NCBI RefSeq assembly: GCF_003053745.1
Contig: NZ_QAYE01000008.1
Span: 62,001 to 126,000 of the forward strand
From: Sphingomonas faeni
GTDB taxonomy: Bacteria; Pseudomonadota; Alphaproteobacteria; Sphingomonadales; Sphingomonadaceae
Direction: 5' to 3'
Length of the DNA: 64,000 nucleotides
Every line of letters starts with the position of its first letter. Position 1 is the first letter of the stretch. The notes under the pieces are model-generated. The model searched no databases, was not told the DNA's origin, and saw only the letters and a list, made by a program, of their open reading frames with translations. The position numbers were made by a program, and so were the translations under genes. Of this stretch, positions 53,165-62,709 are shown piece by piece.

Positions 53165-53841
53165 CCGCGCAGCATGTATCCAACGCCGCGCACCGTGCGG
53201 ATGGGATCGTCTCCGCCCGCCGCGGTCAATTTGACGCGCAGGTGGCGGACATAGACGTCGACGATGTTGGTGGTCGGTGCGAAGTCATATCCCCAGACCC
53301 GCTCGACCAGCATCGCGCGCGTCAGTACCGCATCGGCATTGGCGACGAACTCGGCCAGCAGCTTGAACTCGAGCTTGCCAAGATCGAGCGCGATGCCGTC
53401 GCGCCACGCGCGGAACTTGGTAGGGCTGACGACGATATCGCCGGCGTGGATCGTGTCGCCTGCGCTACCGGTCCAGCCGCGCCCGCGCATCAAGGCGAGC
53501 AGGCGTGCGTTCAGTTCGACCGCGGCGATCGGCTTGACCACATAGTCGTCCGCACCAGCCTCCAGCCCCTCGACCTTCTCGACCGAGCGACCGAGCGCGC
53601 TGAGCATGATGACCGGCATCGTGATGTTCGCGCTCCGCAGCCGCTGCAGCACGGAGATGCCGTCGATCTTCGGGAGCATCCGATCGAGAATCACCGCGTC
53701 GAACGCCTGGCTGTCCACTGCGGCGAGCGCATCGCGGCCATCGGGTGCGACCGTCACGCCGTGATCGAACCCGCGTAGTTCCTCGGCCATCGCCTGCGCG
53801 AACACGGCATCGTCCTCGACCAGCAGAATGTTCAGGCTCAT
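53161..53841 (-). CDS. OmpR-family response regulator
   Basis: DNA-binding response regulator of 226 residues. The receiver domain has LLVEDDAVFAQ, phospho-acceptor D53 in AVILDRMLPK and Lys in DYVVKPIAAVE. The winged-helix domain ends VWGYDFAPTTNIVDVYVRHLRVKL... as in OmpR/PhoB. ATG 53841 is used; the GTG just before is less likely. It is translated with the following sensor kinase (ATGA overlap). Confidence 0.94.
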   Translation of the reverse strand: MSLNILLVEDDAVFAQAMAEELRGFDHGVTVAPDGRDALAAVDSQAFDAVILDRMLPKIDGISVLQRLRSANITMPVIMLSALGRSVEKVEGLEAGADDYVVKPIAAVELNARLLALMRGRGWTGSAGDTIHAGDIVVSPTKFRAWRDGIALDLGKLEFKLLAEFVANADAVLTRAMLVERVWGYDFAPTTNIVDVYVRHLRVKLTAAGGDDPIRTVRGVGYMLRG

Positions 53842-53957
53842 CACGGTCTCACTTGGGCAAGCGTCTGTCCTATCGTGGATCGTCGCCCGTACAAGCGTCT
53901 TGCGGGCTCAGGCGGAGGCCACAATGCCGTCCGTCGCCAAGCGAGAGCGTCGCATTG

Positions 53958-54165
53958 GTTCACGCGAAGGCGCGAAGGCGCGAAGAGATGAGAAGAATGG
54001 GTTCACGCGGAGACGCGGAGACGCGGAGAGTTCTCCGGGACCAACGGTCCCTTCATCATCGCCGCAAGATGATGAACGAGACGCCCGTACCGCTCGCAAC
54101 ACCTCCGCGTCTCCGCGTCTCCGCGCGAACAAATCTTCTTTGCGCCTTAGCGCCTTCGCGTGAAC
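53958..54165. repeat. long nested palindrome with heptamer repeats, family F
   Basis: Outer arms GTTCACGCGAAGGCGCGAAG at the left and GCGCCTTAGCGCCTTCGCGT with GAAC at the right pair over about 25 bp. Inner arms GTTCACGCGGAGACGCGGAG (54001-54020) and CTCCGCGTCTCCGCGTCTCC (54103-54122) pair again. Each arm holds two or three 7-8-bp tandem units. It fills the gap between the response regulator and the quinone oxidoreductase genes. Confidence 0.85.
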
Positions 54166-54190
54166 ACACCTTCTTAAATCCGCCCACCCG

Positions 54191-55165
54191 TTACGGCAGC
54201 AGGATCGTGCTCCCCGAAGTCTCACCCGCCTCGATCGCGCGATGGGCGGCGGCCGCCTCTTCGAGCGAAAAGGTCCGGCCGATCTCCGGTGTGACCGCGC
54301 CGCTGTCGAGCATGGCGAACAGGCGGGCGATGCCGGCCTGCCTCTCGTCCGACGTGACGTAGTAATCGAACAGCGTCGGCCGCGTGACGAACAGCGAGCC
54401 TTTCCGCGCAAGGACGCCGATATTGACGCCGTCGACCACCCCGCCCGCATTGCCGTAGCTGACGATCAGCCCGCGCTTCGCCGCGCTATCCAGCGACGCG
54501 TCCCACGTCGCACGACCGACACCGTCGAGCACCACAGGCACGCCCTTGCCGTCCGTGATCTCGCGGACTCGCGCGGCAATGTCCTCGGATTTGTGGAGGA
54601 TGACGTGATCGGCGCCGGCTTTACGCGTCCGTGCGGCCTTGACCTCGCTGCCGACGCTGGCGATGACGGTCGCGCCGATCGCCTTCAGCCAGCCGACGAG
54701 GATGTGGCCGACTCCGCCCGCCGCGGCGTGGACGAGCACGGTCTGGCCCGCCTGCACCTTGGCGCAGCGCTCGACCAGGAACTCGGCGGTGCAGCCTTTG
54801 AGCAGGATCGCCGCGGCGGTTCGGTCGTCGAGCGTATCGGGAAGCTTGAACAGCTGGTTCGCGGGCACGTTGCGCTCGGTCGCGTAGGCGCCGCGCGAGG
54901 GGCCGAAGGTGCCTACGCGGTCACCGGGCGCGAAATCGGTCACGCCCTCGCCGACCGCCATCACCACGCCCGCCGCCTCGCTGCCGAGCCCCGAGGGCAG
55001 GTCGATCGGGTACACGCCGCTGCGGTGGTACGTGTCGATATAGTTTAGCCCGACCGCAGTGTTGCGCATCCACGCCTCGCCCTTGCCCGGGGGTGGCAAC
55101 TCGACGTCGCGCCATTGAATGACTTCGGGGCCGCCGGTCTTCTCAATGAATGCCACTCTCGCCAT
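54191..55165 (-). CDS. qor: NADPH:quinone oxidoreductase (QOR, zinc-free MDR)
   Basis: Medium-chain dehydrogenase/reductase of 324 residues without zinc ligands. It has GLNYIDTYHRSGVYPIDLPS, GSEAAGVVMAVGEGV, VLVHAAAGGVGHILVGWLKA for NADPH binding and a C-terminal TFSLEEAAAAHRAIEAGETSG, matching E. coli QorA. It reduces quinones by one- or two-electron transfer. The next upstream gene is the divergent aldehyde dehydrogenase. Confidence 0.92.
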   Translation of the reverse strand: MARVAFIEKTGGPEVIQWRDVELPPPGKGEAWMRNTAVGLNYIDTYHRSGVYPIDLPSGLGSEAAGVVMAVGEGVTDFAPGDRVGTFGPSRGAYATERNVPANQLFKLPDTLDDRTAAAILLKGCTAEFLVERCAKVQAGQTVLVHAAAGGVGHILVGWLKAIGATVIASVGSEVKAARTRKAGADHVILHKSEDIAARVREITDGKGVPVVLDGVGRATWDASLDSAAKRGLIVSYGNAGGVVDGVNIGVLARKGSLFVTRPTLFDYYVTSDERQAGIARLFAMLDSGAVTPEIGRTFSLEEAAAAHRAIEAGETSGSTILLP

Positions 55166-55271
55166 GCCGGCCTCCTGATGAATTTCCCGGTCAACCTACG
55201 GCATGCGTTTCGGGTTGCAACCGATCTCCGGCGAGCCCATTCCTGCGCAAGACAAGATGCGGAGAGGCACG

Positions 55272-56732
55272 ATGAAAAGCTATCTGAACCAGTACATTGA
55301 CGGCGCATGGGTCGAGAGCGAGGGCGGCACCGTCTATCAGGTGATCGACCCGTCGACGGAGCAGCCCTGCACCGAGATCACGCTGGGCACCGCCGCCGAC
55401 GTCGACAAGGCCGTGGCTGCGGCGCGCGCCGCGTTCGAAAGCTGGAGCCAGACCAGCGTGCAGGAGCGCCTCGACGTGCTCGGCCGGATCATGACCGAGT
55501 ACAAGGCGCGGATGCCCGATCTGGCCAAGGCGATGTCGCAGGAGATGGGCGCACCGATGGCACTCGCCTCGATGGCGCAAGCGCCCACCGGGCTCGCGCA
55601 CTTCTCGGCGACCGCGAAGGCGCTGGGGGCGTTCGAGTTCTCCGAAACGATCGGCAAGGCGACCGTCGTGCACGAGCCGCTTGGCGTCGTCGCGATGATC
55701 ACGCCGTGGAACTGGCCGCTGAACCAGATCTGCGCGAAAGTCGCGCCTGCGCTGGCCGCGGGCGACACGATGATCCTGAAGCCGTCCGAGGAAGCGCCGT
55801 CCTGTGCGGTGATCCTGGCGGAGATCATGGACGCTGCGGGCGTGCCGGCGGGTGTGTTCAACCTCGTCAACGGTGACGGTCCAGGCGTCGGCGCAGCATT
55901 GTGCGCGCACCGCGATGTCGACATGGTGAGCTTCACCGGGTCCACGCGCGCCGGCATTGCGGTCGCTCTCGCAGCGGCGCCGACCGTAAAGCGCGTGCAT
56001 CAGGAGCTTGGCGGCAAGGCGGCGAACCTCGTGCTTGAGGGCTCGGACCTAGCGGCAGTGTTGCCGCCCACCGTGGCGGGCGTGCTCGCCAATTCGGGCC
56101 AGAGCTGCATCGCGCCGACCCGGCTGCTGGTGCATGCGAGCCAGGTCGCCGAGGCGACCGCCATCGTGAAGTCGATGATGGAGCAGACCAAGGTCGGCGA
56201 TCCCGCCGAGATGGGCCAGCACATCGGCCCGGTCGTCAACAAGGCGCAGTTCGACAAGATCCAGGGGCTGATCCAGTCGGCGATCGACGAAGGCGCGACC
56301 TTGGTTACGGGCGGTGTCGGGCGACCGGACGGGCGCAATGCGGGGTATTACATCCAGCCGACGCTGTTCACCGACGTCCGCCCGGACATGCGGATCGCGC
56401 AGGAGGAGACGTTCGGCCCGGTCGCGACGATCACGTCGTACGCGGATCAGGACGAGGGCATTCGCATTGCCAACGCGACCGAATACGGGCTGTCTGCGAC
56501 GATCTCGGGCGATCCAGCGGCGGCGGCGAAAGTCGCGCCGCGGTTGCGCGCGGGGCTGGTGACGATCAATTCGTGGAGCCCGGACATCGGCGCGCCGTTC
56601 GGCGGGTACAAGCAGTCGGGCAATGGTCGCGAGAACGGGCGCTATGGGCTGACCGACTTCATGGAGGTGAAGACGATCACTGGCCTTCCGGGTGACGTGC
56701 GCCAGGGGAAGCCGGCCGAAGCTGGGGCTTAA
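55272..56732 (+). CDS. aldehyde dehydrogenase family protein
   Basis: NAD(P)-dependent aldehyde dehydrogenase of 486 residues. Motifs are ITPWNWPLNQICAKVAPALA, SFTGSTRAGIAVA, ELGGKAANLVLE with the catalytic Glu, and NSGQSCIAPTRLLV with the nucleophile Cys. The C-terminus GGYKQSGNGRENGRYGL is family-typical. ATG 55272 has GGAGAGGC upstream. The substrate is unknown. A short hairpin, probably a terminator, follows the stop. Confidence 0.9.
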   Translation: MKSYLNQYIDGAWVESEGGTVYQVIDPSTEQPCTEITLGTAADVDKAVAAARAAFESWSQTSVQERLDVLGRIMTEYKARMPDLAKAMSQEMGAPMALASMAQAPTGLAHFSATAKALGAFEFSETIGKATVVHEPLGVVAMITPWNWPLNQICAKVAPALAAGDTMILKPSEEAPSCAVILAEIMDAAGVPAGVFNLVNGDGPGVGAALCAHRDVDMVSFTGSTRAGIAVALAAAPTVKRVHQELGGKAANLVLEGSDLAAVLPPTVAGVLANSGQSCIAPTRLLVHASQVAEATAIVKSMMEQTKVGDPAEMGQHIGPVVNKAQFDKIQGLIQSAIDEGATLVTGGVGRPDGRNAGYYIQPTLFTDVRPDMRIAQEETFGPVATITSYADQDEGIRIANATEYGLSATISGDPAAAAKVAPRLRAGLVTINSWSPDIGAPFGGYKQSGNGRENGRYGLTDFMEVKTITGLPGDVRQGKPAEAGA

Positions 56733-56742
56733 CCCCGTCTCC

Positions 56743-56767
56743 CTCCCTCTCCCGATGGGAGAGGGAG
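56743..56767. terminator. hairpin between the convergent aldehyde dehydrogenase and metH genes
   Basis: CTCCCTCTCCC-GATG-GGAGAGGGAG-like inverted repeat (perfect stem with a short loop) next to the metH stop. It resembles one arm of the family B palindromes and could terminate transcription from either side; there is no T run. Confidence 0.5.
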
Positions 56768-59476
56768 TTAGTCGAGGTTTGGACGGAGCCAGCGTTCGGC
56801 GGTCTTGAGGTCCGCGCCACGGCGTGCAGCGTAGTCCTCGAGCTGGTCGCGCCCCACGCGGGCGACGCCGAAATACTCTGCTTGCGGGTGGCCGAAATAG
56901 AAGCCTGATACCGCTGCGGTCGGGAACATCGCGAAGCTCTCGGTCAGTTCGAGGCCGGTCGCGGTCGGCGCGTCGAGCAGGTCGAACAGGATCGGCTTGA
57001 GGCTGTGATCCGGGCACGCGGGATACCCCGGCGCAGGGCGGATGCCGCGATACTGTTCCTTGATCATCGCCTCGTTGGTGAGCTGTTCGTCGGGTGCGTA
57101 GCCCCAGAGATCGGTGCGGACATGCTTGTGGAGGCGTTCGGCGAAGGCTTCGGCGAAGCGGTCGGCAAGCGCCTTCAAGAGGATGTCGTTGTAATCGTCG
57201 TTGTCCGCCTTGAAGCGGGCGGTGTGGTCGTTGATCCCGTGGATGCCGACCGCGAAGCCGCCGAACCAGTCGTCTTGGGTGTCGACGAAATCGGCGAGAC
57301 ACATGTTGGCGCGGCCTTCGCGCTTGGCAATCTGCTGGCGCAGCATGGGGAGCCTTACCTCCTTCTGCTCCCTCTCCCCTGCGGGGAGAGGGTCGGGGTG
57401 AGGGGCTGTTCCGGGCGCAGCACTGCTTGGCTGCCCCTCACCCCAGCCCTCTCCCCGCAGGGGAGAGGGAGCAGTGACCACCACGTCATCGCCTTCACGC
57501 CGTGCCGGCCACAGCCCCGCGACGCCGCGCGGGGTCAGCCACTTCTCCGCGACAATCGTATCGAGCATCGCCTGCGCATCCGCATACAGCGAACTCGCGC
57601 TTTCGCCGACAACCTCGTCGGTCAGGATCGCCGGGAAATTCCCCGCCAGTTCCCACGCGCGAAAGAACGGCGTCCAGTCGATATAGTCGCGCAGATCCGA
57701 CAAGTCCCAGTCCGCAAACACGTGCACGCCAGGCTTCACCGGCGCGGGCGGCTTCATCGCGAAGTCCGCCACGAACCCGCGCGCGCGCGCCGTCTCCAGC
57801 GGCAAAAGCTCGCTCTGTCCCTTGTTCGCACGCGAGATCCGCACAGCCTCGTATTCGTCCGCGGTCTTCGTCACGAACTCGTCGCGGATCGTGTCCGACA
57901 CCAACGTCGACGCGACGCCCACCGCGCGGCTCGCATCAAGCACATGCACGACCGGGCCATCATAGGCCGGCGCGATCCTGAGCGCGGTGTGCACCTTCGA
58001 GGTCGTCGCGCCGCCGATCAGCAGCGGCATCGTCATCCCTGCCCGCTTCATCTCCTCGGCGACCGTCACCATCTCGTCGAGCGACGGCGTGATCAGACCC
58101 GAGAGCCCGATCATGTCCGCATCGTTCTCGTTCGCCGATTCCAAGATCTTCGACCACGGCACCATCACGCCGAGATCGACCACGTCGAAGCCGTTGCACT
58201 GGAGCACCACGCCGACGATATTCTTGCCGATATCATGCACGTCGCCCTTGACGGTCGCCATGATGATCTTGCCCTTGCCGCGCGCGCCGGGCTCCTTGGC
58301 CGCCTCGATATACGGCAGCAGATGCGCGACCGCCTTCTTCATCACGCGCGCCGACTTGACGACCTGCGGCAGGAACATCTTGCCCGAACCAAACAGGTCG
58401 CCGACCACGTTCATGCCGTCCATCAGCGGCCCTTCGATGACCTCGATCGGACGCCCGCCATTGCCCGCGATGATCAGCCGCGCTTCCTCGGTATCCTCGA
58501 CGACGTGCAGGTCGATACCCTTGACCAGCGCATATTCGAGCCGCTTGTTGACGCCGAGCGAGCGCCATTCCGCCGCCGCCTTCTCCGCGACCACGTCGGT
58601 GCCGCGATAGCGTTCGGCGAGCGCGACGAGGCGGTCGCCGGCCTCGGGATCCTTGTTGAGCACGACGTCCTCGACCGCCTGGCGCAGCTCGGGATCGATG
58701 TCGTCATAGATGTCGAGCTGGCCGGCGTTGACGATCGCCATGTCCATACCCGCGGGGATCGCGTAGTACAGGAACACGCTGTGCATCGCCCGGCGCACCG
58801 GCTCATTGCCGCGGAACGAAAAGCTGAAGTTCGACAGCCCGCCCGAGATATGGACGTGCGGGCAGCGTGCCTTGATCTCCTTGCACGCCTCGATGAAGTC
58901 GACGCCGTAGTTGTTATGCTCCTCGATCCCCGTCGCGACCGCGAACACGTTGGGATCGAAGATGATGTCCTCGAGCGGGAAGCCGATCCCGACGAGCAGC
59001 TTGTAGGCGCGCTCGCAGATCTCGACTTTCCGATCCTTGGTGTCGGCCTGGCCGACCTCGTCGAACGCCATGACGACCACCGCCGCGCCGTACGCCATGC
59101 ATTTCTTGGCCTGCGCCAGGAACTGCTCCTCGCCTTCCTTCATGCTGATCGAGTTGACGATCGGCTTGCCGCTGACGCACTTCAGCCCGGCCTCGATCAC
59201 GCTCCATTTGGAGCTGTCGACCATGAACGGGATGCGCGCGATGTCGGGTTCGGCGGCGATCAGCTTCAGGAACGTCGTCATCGCGTGGTGCGCGTCGAGC
59301 AGCCCCTCGTCCATGTTGACGTCGAGCACCTGCGCGCCGCTCTCGACCTGCTGGCGCGCGACCTCGACCGCGGCGGGGTAGTCGCCCGCCATGATCAGCT
59401 TCTTGAAGCGCGCCGAGCCGGTGACGTTGGTGCGCTCGCCGATGTTGACGAAGGAGGTGGAGGAGGAGGTGGTCAT
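56768..59476 (-). CDS. metH: methionine synthase MetH, pterin/cobalamin/activation part (with palindromic insert)
   Basis: C-terminal three-module half of cobalamin-dependent methionine synthase, 902 residues. The pterin-binding domain has [16 protein letters not shown] and [14 protein letters not shown]. The cobalamin domain has the cobalt ligand H414 in GDVHDIGKN, and the activation domain has [12 protein letters not shown]. Residues about 668-704 (starting [14 protein letters not shown]) come from a family B palindrome inserted in frame in the activation domain, between [14 protein letters not shown] and LPMLRQQ. ATG 59476 is used. The homocysteine half is a separate gene upstream. Confidence 0.93.
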   Translation of the reverse strand: MTTSSSTSFVNIGERTNVTGSARFKKLIMAGDYPAAVEVARQQVESGAQVLDVNMDEGLLDAHHAMTTFLKLIAAEPDIARIPFMVDSSKWSVIEAGLKCVSGKPIVNSISMKEGEEQFLAQAKKCMAYGAAVVVMAFDEVGQADTKDRKVEICERAYKLLVGIGFPLEDIIFDPNVFAVATGIEEHNNYGVDFIEACKEIKARCPHVHISGGLSNFSFSFRGNEPVRRAMHSVFLYYAIPAGMDMAIVNAGQLDIYDDIDPELRQAVEDVVLNKDPEAGDRLVALAERYRGTDVVAEKAAAEWRSLGVNKRLEYALVKGIDLHVVEDTEEARLIIAGNGGRPIEVIEGPLMDGMNVVGDLFGSGKMFLPQVVKSARVMKKAVAHLLPYIEAAKEPGARGKGKIIMATVKGDVHDIGKNIVGVVLQCNGFDVVDLGVMVPWSKILESANENDADMIGLSGLITPSLDEMVTVAEEMKRAGMTMPLLIGGATTSKVHTALRIAPAYDGPVVHVLDASRAVGVASTLVSDTIRDEFVTKTADEYEAVRISRANKGQSELLPLETARARGFVADFAMKPPAPVKPGVHVFADWDLSDLRDYIDWTPFFRAWELAGNFPAILTDEVVGESASSLYADAQAMLDTIVAEKWLTPRGVAGLWPARREGDDVVVTAPSPLRGEGWGEGQPSSAAPGTAPHPDPLPAGEREQKEVRLPMLRQQIAKREGRANMCLADFVDTQDDWFGGFAVGIHGINDHTARFKADNDDYNDILLKALADRFAEAFAERLHKHVRTDLWGYAPDEQLTNEAMIKEQYRGIRPAPGYPACPDHSLKPILFDLLDAPTATGLELTESFAMFPTAAVSGFYFGHPQAEYFGVARVGRDQLEDYAARRGADLKTAERWLRPNLD
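57365..57474. repeat. palindromic element, family B, inside metH
   Basis: A 110-bp dyad with arms of about 42 bp that differ at two bases; each arm also folds alone (CCCTCTCCCCTGCGGGGAGAG on the left). It is translated without frame disruption. The closest relative is in the gap at 59495-59596, between the two metH genes. Confidence 0.95.
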
Positions 59477-59494
59477 CGGTTCGCTTCTTCTAGC

Positions 59495-59596
59495 CCCCTC
59501 TCCCCTCCGGGGAGAGGGTTGGGGTGAGGGGTAGTTCCAGGCGGTAGCGCTCGTGGCGCCCCTCACCCCGGCCCTTCTCCCCGACGGGGAGAGGGA
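59495..59596. repeat. palindromic intergenic element, family B
   Basis: A 102-bp dyad in the 128-bp gap between the two metH halves: CCCCTCTCCCCTCCGGGGAG and TTCTCCCCGACGGGGAGAGG with GGGGTGAGGGG / CCCCTCACCCC inside. It is very similar to the copy inside metH. Confidence 0.88.
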
Positions 59597-59604
59597 GCGG
59601 TGGC

Positions 59605-60663
59605 CTAAGCGGCCATCGTGAATGGTTCGAGGCCGGCGAGCTTGGTCCGCACTTCAGGCCGAGCCACAGCCCGCGGCTCGAGCCCGCGGACACCGTCGGC
59701 CATCGCCTTGATATGCGCCGGCGTCGAGCCGCAGCACCCGCCGAGCACGTTGACCTGCTTGGCCACCGCCCACTCGCCGACCAGCCCGGCCGTCGTCTCG
59801 GGCTGCTCGTCATACTCGCCGAGTTCGTTCGGAAGCCCCGCGTTCGGATACACCATGATCAGCGTATCCGCGATCGCCGACAACGTCTTTACGTGCGGCC
59901 GCAGCTGCTCCGCGCCGAACGAGCAGTTCAACCCGATCGTGATCGGCTTGGCGTGCCGCACCGCGTGCCAGAACGCCTCGACCGTATGCCCCGAGAGGTT
60001 GCGCCCGCTAAGATCGGTCAGCGTCATCGACATCATGATCGGCACGTCGCGCCCGAGCGCGTCGCCCGCCTCGATCGCCGCCATGATCCCGGCCTTGGCG
60101 TTGAGCGTATCGAACACCGTCTCGATCAGGATGAAGTCTACGCCGACCCCCTCGCCGCCCTCAAGCAGCGCGTCGATCTGCTCGCGGTACACCCCCTTGA
60201 GATAATCGAAGTCGATCTCGCGGAAGCCGGGATCGTTGACGTCGGGCGACAGCGACAGCGTCTTGTTGGTCGGCCCGATCGCGCCCGCCACGAAGCGCGG
60301 ACGGCCGTCCTTGGCCTCGTACTCGGTTGCGAGCGCCCGCGCGATCCGCGCGGACTCGACGTTGATCTCGCGCACAAGATGCTCGGCGCCGTAATCGGCC
60401 TGCGAAATGACGTTCGCGCTGAACGTGTTGGTCGAGACGATGTCCGACCCCGCCTCGAGATATTCGCGGGTGATCGTCTCGGGGACGTCCGGCTTGGTGA
60501 TCGCCAGGATGTCGTTGTTGCCCTTCTGGTCGTGGCTCAGGCCGAGCGACCCTGCGTAAGCCGCCTCGTCGAGCTTCCAGTTCTGGATCTCGGTGCCGAA
60601 CGCGCCGTCGGTGATCAGGATGCGCTTGGCGGCTTCCGCGTTGAAACGTTCACGTGGTGTCAT
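59605..60663 (-). CDS. metH: methionine synthase, homocysteine-binding part
   Basis: N-terminal homocysteine S-methyltransferase domain of cobalamin-dependent methionine synthase as a separate 352-residue protein. It starts [20 protein letters not shown]; zinc ligands are in [10 protein letters not shown] and [11 protein letters not shown]. It would bind homocysteine and act with the larger MetH protein encoded downstream. ATG 60663 is chosen over a longer frame that reads through a palindromic element. Confidence 0.92.
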   Translation of the reverse strand: MTPRERFNAEAAKRILITDGAFGTEIQNWKLDEAAYAGSLGLSHDQKGNNDILAITKPDVPETITREYLEAGSDIVSTNTFSANVISQADYGAEHLVREINVESARIARALATEYEAKDGRPRFVAGAIGPTNKTLSLSPDVNDPGFREIDFDYLKGVYREQIDALLEGGEGVGVDFILIETVFDTLNAKAGIMAAIEAGDALGRDVPIMMSMTLTDLSGRNLSGHTVEAFWHAVRHAKPITIGLNCSFGAEQLRPHVKTLSAIADTLIMVYPNAGLPNELGEYDEQPETTAGLVGEWAVAKQVNVLGGCCGSTPAHIKAMADGVRGLEPRAVARPEVRTKLAGLEPFTMAA

Positions 60664-60673
60664 CGTCAATCTC

Positions 60674-60778
60674 CTCCCCTCCCGCTGGCGGGAGGGGTCG
60701 GGGGAGGGAAGTGCCGCAAACGAGACGGTCGGGTTGGGCCACGCCCTCCCCCGACCCCTCCCGCCAGCGGGAGGGGAG
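60674..60778. repeat. palindromic intergenic element, family C variant
   Basis: A 105-bp dyad between metF and the homocysteine-methyltransferase gene, inside the methionine operon. Outer arms CTCCCCTCCCGCTGGCGGGA and TCCCGCCAGCGGGAGGGGAG are perfect complements, with GGGGTCGGGGG / CCCCCGACCCC inside. Confidence 0.9.
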
Positions 60779-61723
60779 TTACGCCGCGGCGACCTTTTCA
60801 GTCGGCTTCGCGCGCACACCGAGCATGTGGCAGATCGCGTAGGCCAGTTCCGCGCGGTTGAGCGTGTAGAAGTGGAAATCCTTCACCCCGCCCGCATATA
60901 AGCGCCGGCACATCTCCGCCGCGATCGTCGCCGCGACGAGCTGCCGAGCCGAGGGATGATCGTCAAGCCCCTCGAACAGCCGGTCCATCCACGCCGGGAT
61001 CTCCGCGCCGCAGAGCCCCGCGAACTTCCGCGTCTGCGCGACGTTCGACACCGGAAGGATTCCCGGCAAGATCTGCGCAGTGATCCCGGCGGCTGCGACC
61101 CGGTCGCGGAACCGAAAATACGCTTCTGGCGAGAAGAAGAACTGCGTGATCGCACGGGTCGCACCGGCATCGATCTTGCGCTTCAGATTGTCGATGTCGG
61201 CGTCATGTCCGCCCGATTCCGGATGGCATTCGGGATAGGCCGCGACCGAGATCTCGAACGGGTGCAGCTTCCGCAGACCTGCGACCAGAGCCGCCGCATT
61301 CTCATACCCGCCCGGATGCGCCTGATACGGCTGGCCGAGCGTCGGCATGTCGCCGCGGAGCGCGACGATGTGACGCACGCCCGCCGCCCAATATTCCTCG
61401 GCGACCTGGTCGATCTCGGCCTTGGTCGCCTCGACGCAGGTCAGATGCGCAGCGGCGTTCATCGACGTCTCGCGCTGGATCCGCGCCACTGTCGCGTGCG
61501 TCCGCTCGCGGGTCGAGCCACCAGCGCCATAGGTCACCGACACGAAGTCCGGGCCAAGCGGCTCAAGCGTACGGATCGCCTCCCAGAGCTGCGCGTCCAT
61601 CTTCTCGCTCTTCGGCGGGAAGAATTCGAAGCTGATGCCCACATCGCCCGCAAGATCCGCGAACAGCGGTTCTTCGAGCGCGCGGCGCGCTTCGGCCAGT
61701 TGGGGGATCGAAATGTTCGTCAT
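60779..61723 (-). CDS. metF: 5,10-methylenetetrahydrofolate reductase
   Basis: Flavoprotein of 314 residues that makes 5-methyltetrahydrofolate for MetH. It has ISFEFFPPKSEKMDAQLWE, FVSVTYGAGGSTRERT, HLTCVEATKAEID, RHIVALRGDMP and AITQFFFSPEAYFRF, all standard. The ATG overlaps the stop of the ArsR-methyltransferase gene (ATGA), and the split metH genes follow, forming a folate-methionine operon. Confidence 0.95.
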   Translation of the reverse strand: MTNISIPQLAEARRALEEPLFADLAGDVGISFEFFPPKSEKMDAQLWEAIRTLEPLGPDFVSVTYGAGGSTRERTHATVARIQRETSMNAAAHLTCVEATKAEIDQVAEEYWAAGVRHIVALRGDMPTLGQPYQAHPGGYENAAALVAGLRKLHPFEISVAAYPECHPESGGHDADIDNLKRKIDAGATRAITQFFFSPEAYFRFRDRVAAAGITAQILPGILPVSNVAQTRKFAGLCGAEIPAWMDRLFEGLDDHPSARQLVAATIAAEMCRRLYAGGVKDFHFYTLNRAELAYAICHMLGVRAKPTEKVAAA

Positions 61724-62673
61724 GCCGCCTTCACCTCACGCAAGCTCGCGCCGATCTTTCGACCGAGCCATAATTTCACCGTCAACTCGCCGCCCTCGAG
61801 CGTTTCCACGCGCGCCGTCTGCAAGCCCGCCGCCTCGAACCACGCCGCCATCTGCTCGTCCGCGAACCCGAGACGCGTATGCGCATCGCGCACCCGCAAT
61901 TCCTCGCGGTCGTGGCTCGCGAAGTCGGCGATCAGCAACCGTCCGCCAGGAGCCAGCACTCGCGCCGCTTCACTCACCGCCGCACCCGGCTGCTGCGCGA
62001 AGTGCAACACATGATGCAGGATGGCGACGTCCGCTGCGGCATCAGCCATCGGCAACGCGTACAGATCGGCCTGGCGCAGTTCGGCATGCGTCATGTCATG
62101 CAGCTTGGCCCGCGCGAGCCGCAGCATCTCCGAACTGCGATCGATCCCGAGCGCGACCGTCGCGCGTCCGCCGAACAGTTCGAGCATCCGCCCGGTGCCC
62201 GTACCGATGTCGATCAGCGTGCCGACCGGCGCGTCGCCAAGCACGATGGCCATCGCCGCCTCGACCTCGCTGTCGGCGACGTGCAGCGACCGGATCGCGT
62301 CCCACTCGTCGGCATGCCCCTCGAACCACGCCGCGGCACTCGCTGCCCGGTCCGCGCGCACCGCCGCAAGCCGCGCTGCATCCGCTACCGCCCAGTGATC
62401 CGGCTCGGCCTTCGCCCAGACGTCGAGTGCGCCCGCGACCGGCTCGACCACGTCCGCAGACCCCAGCGCGACGAACACCCAGCTGCCTTCCTTGCGACGC
62501 TCGGCAAGCCCGGCGTCGCACAGGATCTTCACATGGCGCGAGACACGCGGCTGGCTCTGCCCGAGTACCTGCGCGAGCTCGCCGACAGACAGCTCCATCC
62601 GCCGCAACAGCGCGAGGATCCGCAACCGGGTCGCGTCCGCCAGAGCACGGAAGATTTCGAGCGCCATCGTCAT
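61720..62673 (-). CDS. ArsR-family regulator fused to a SAM-dependent methyltransferase domain
   Basis: A 317-residue fusion. Residues 1-90 are an ArsR-type winged helix (ALEIFRALADATRLRILALL and QSQPRVSRHVKILCDAGL). Residues 130-300 are a class I methyltransferase with LIDIGTGTGRMLELFG binding SAM and VLAPGGRLLIADF. No metal-binding cysteine motif of classical ArsR is seen. The gene heads the metF-metH operon, so it probably senses SAM or SAH and controls methionine synthesis, like the SahR group. ATG 62673 is used. The predicted transcript starts at about this codon. Confidence 0.88.
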   Translation of the reverse strand: MTMALEIFRALADATRLRILALLRRMELSVGELAQVLGQSQPRVSRHVKILCDAGLAERRKEGSWVFVALGSADVVEPVAGALDVWAKAEPDHWAVADAARLAAVRADRAASAAAWFEGHADEWDAIRSLHVADSEVEAAMAIVLGDAPVGTLIDIGTGTGRMLELFGGRATVALGIDRSSEMLRLARAKLHDMTHAELRQADLYALPMADAAADVAILHHVLHFAQQPGAAVSEAARVLAPGGRLLIADFASHDREELRVRDAHTRLGFADEQMAAWFEAAGLQTARVETLEGGELTVKLWLGRKIGASLREVKAA

Positions 62674-62680
62674 GCGAGGA

Positions 62681-62709
62681 CATATAAAGAATTCTTTATA
62701 TGAGGTCAA
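62681..62709 (-). promoter_or_regulatory. promoter with 22-bp perfect palindromic operator for the methionine operon
   Basis: Minus strand: TTGACC (62709-62704), a 17-base spacer and TATATG (62686-62681) form a good sigma-70-type promoter. A perfect 22-bp palindrome, 62681-62702, covers the spacer and the -10 box (CATATAAAGAATTCTTTATA, then TG). The predicted start of transcription coincides with the ATG at 62673, so the mRNA may be leaderless. Confidence 0.75.

Noticed and set aside
53958..54165. Short tandem units considered as a CRISPR array
   Set aside because: Units are only 7-8 bp, arranged as inverted arms without unique spacers, and no cas gene is nearby.
57005..59527. 840-codon open frame on the + strand opposite metH
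   Set aside because: Antisense shadow of the conserved metH frame; composition is Arg/His/Asp-rich and no domain is visible.
60664..60819. Upstream extension of the homocysteine methyltransferase gene
   Set aside because: The extra 52 codons translate a palindromic element and overlap the end of metF; ATG 60663 starts the conserved domain.
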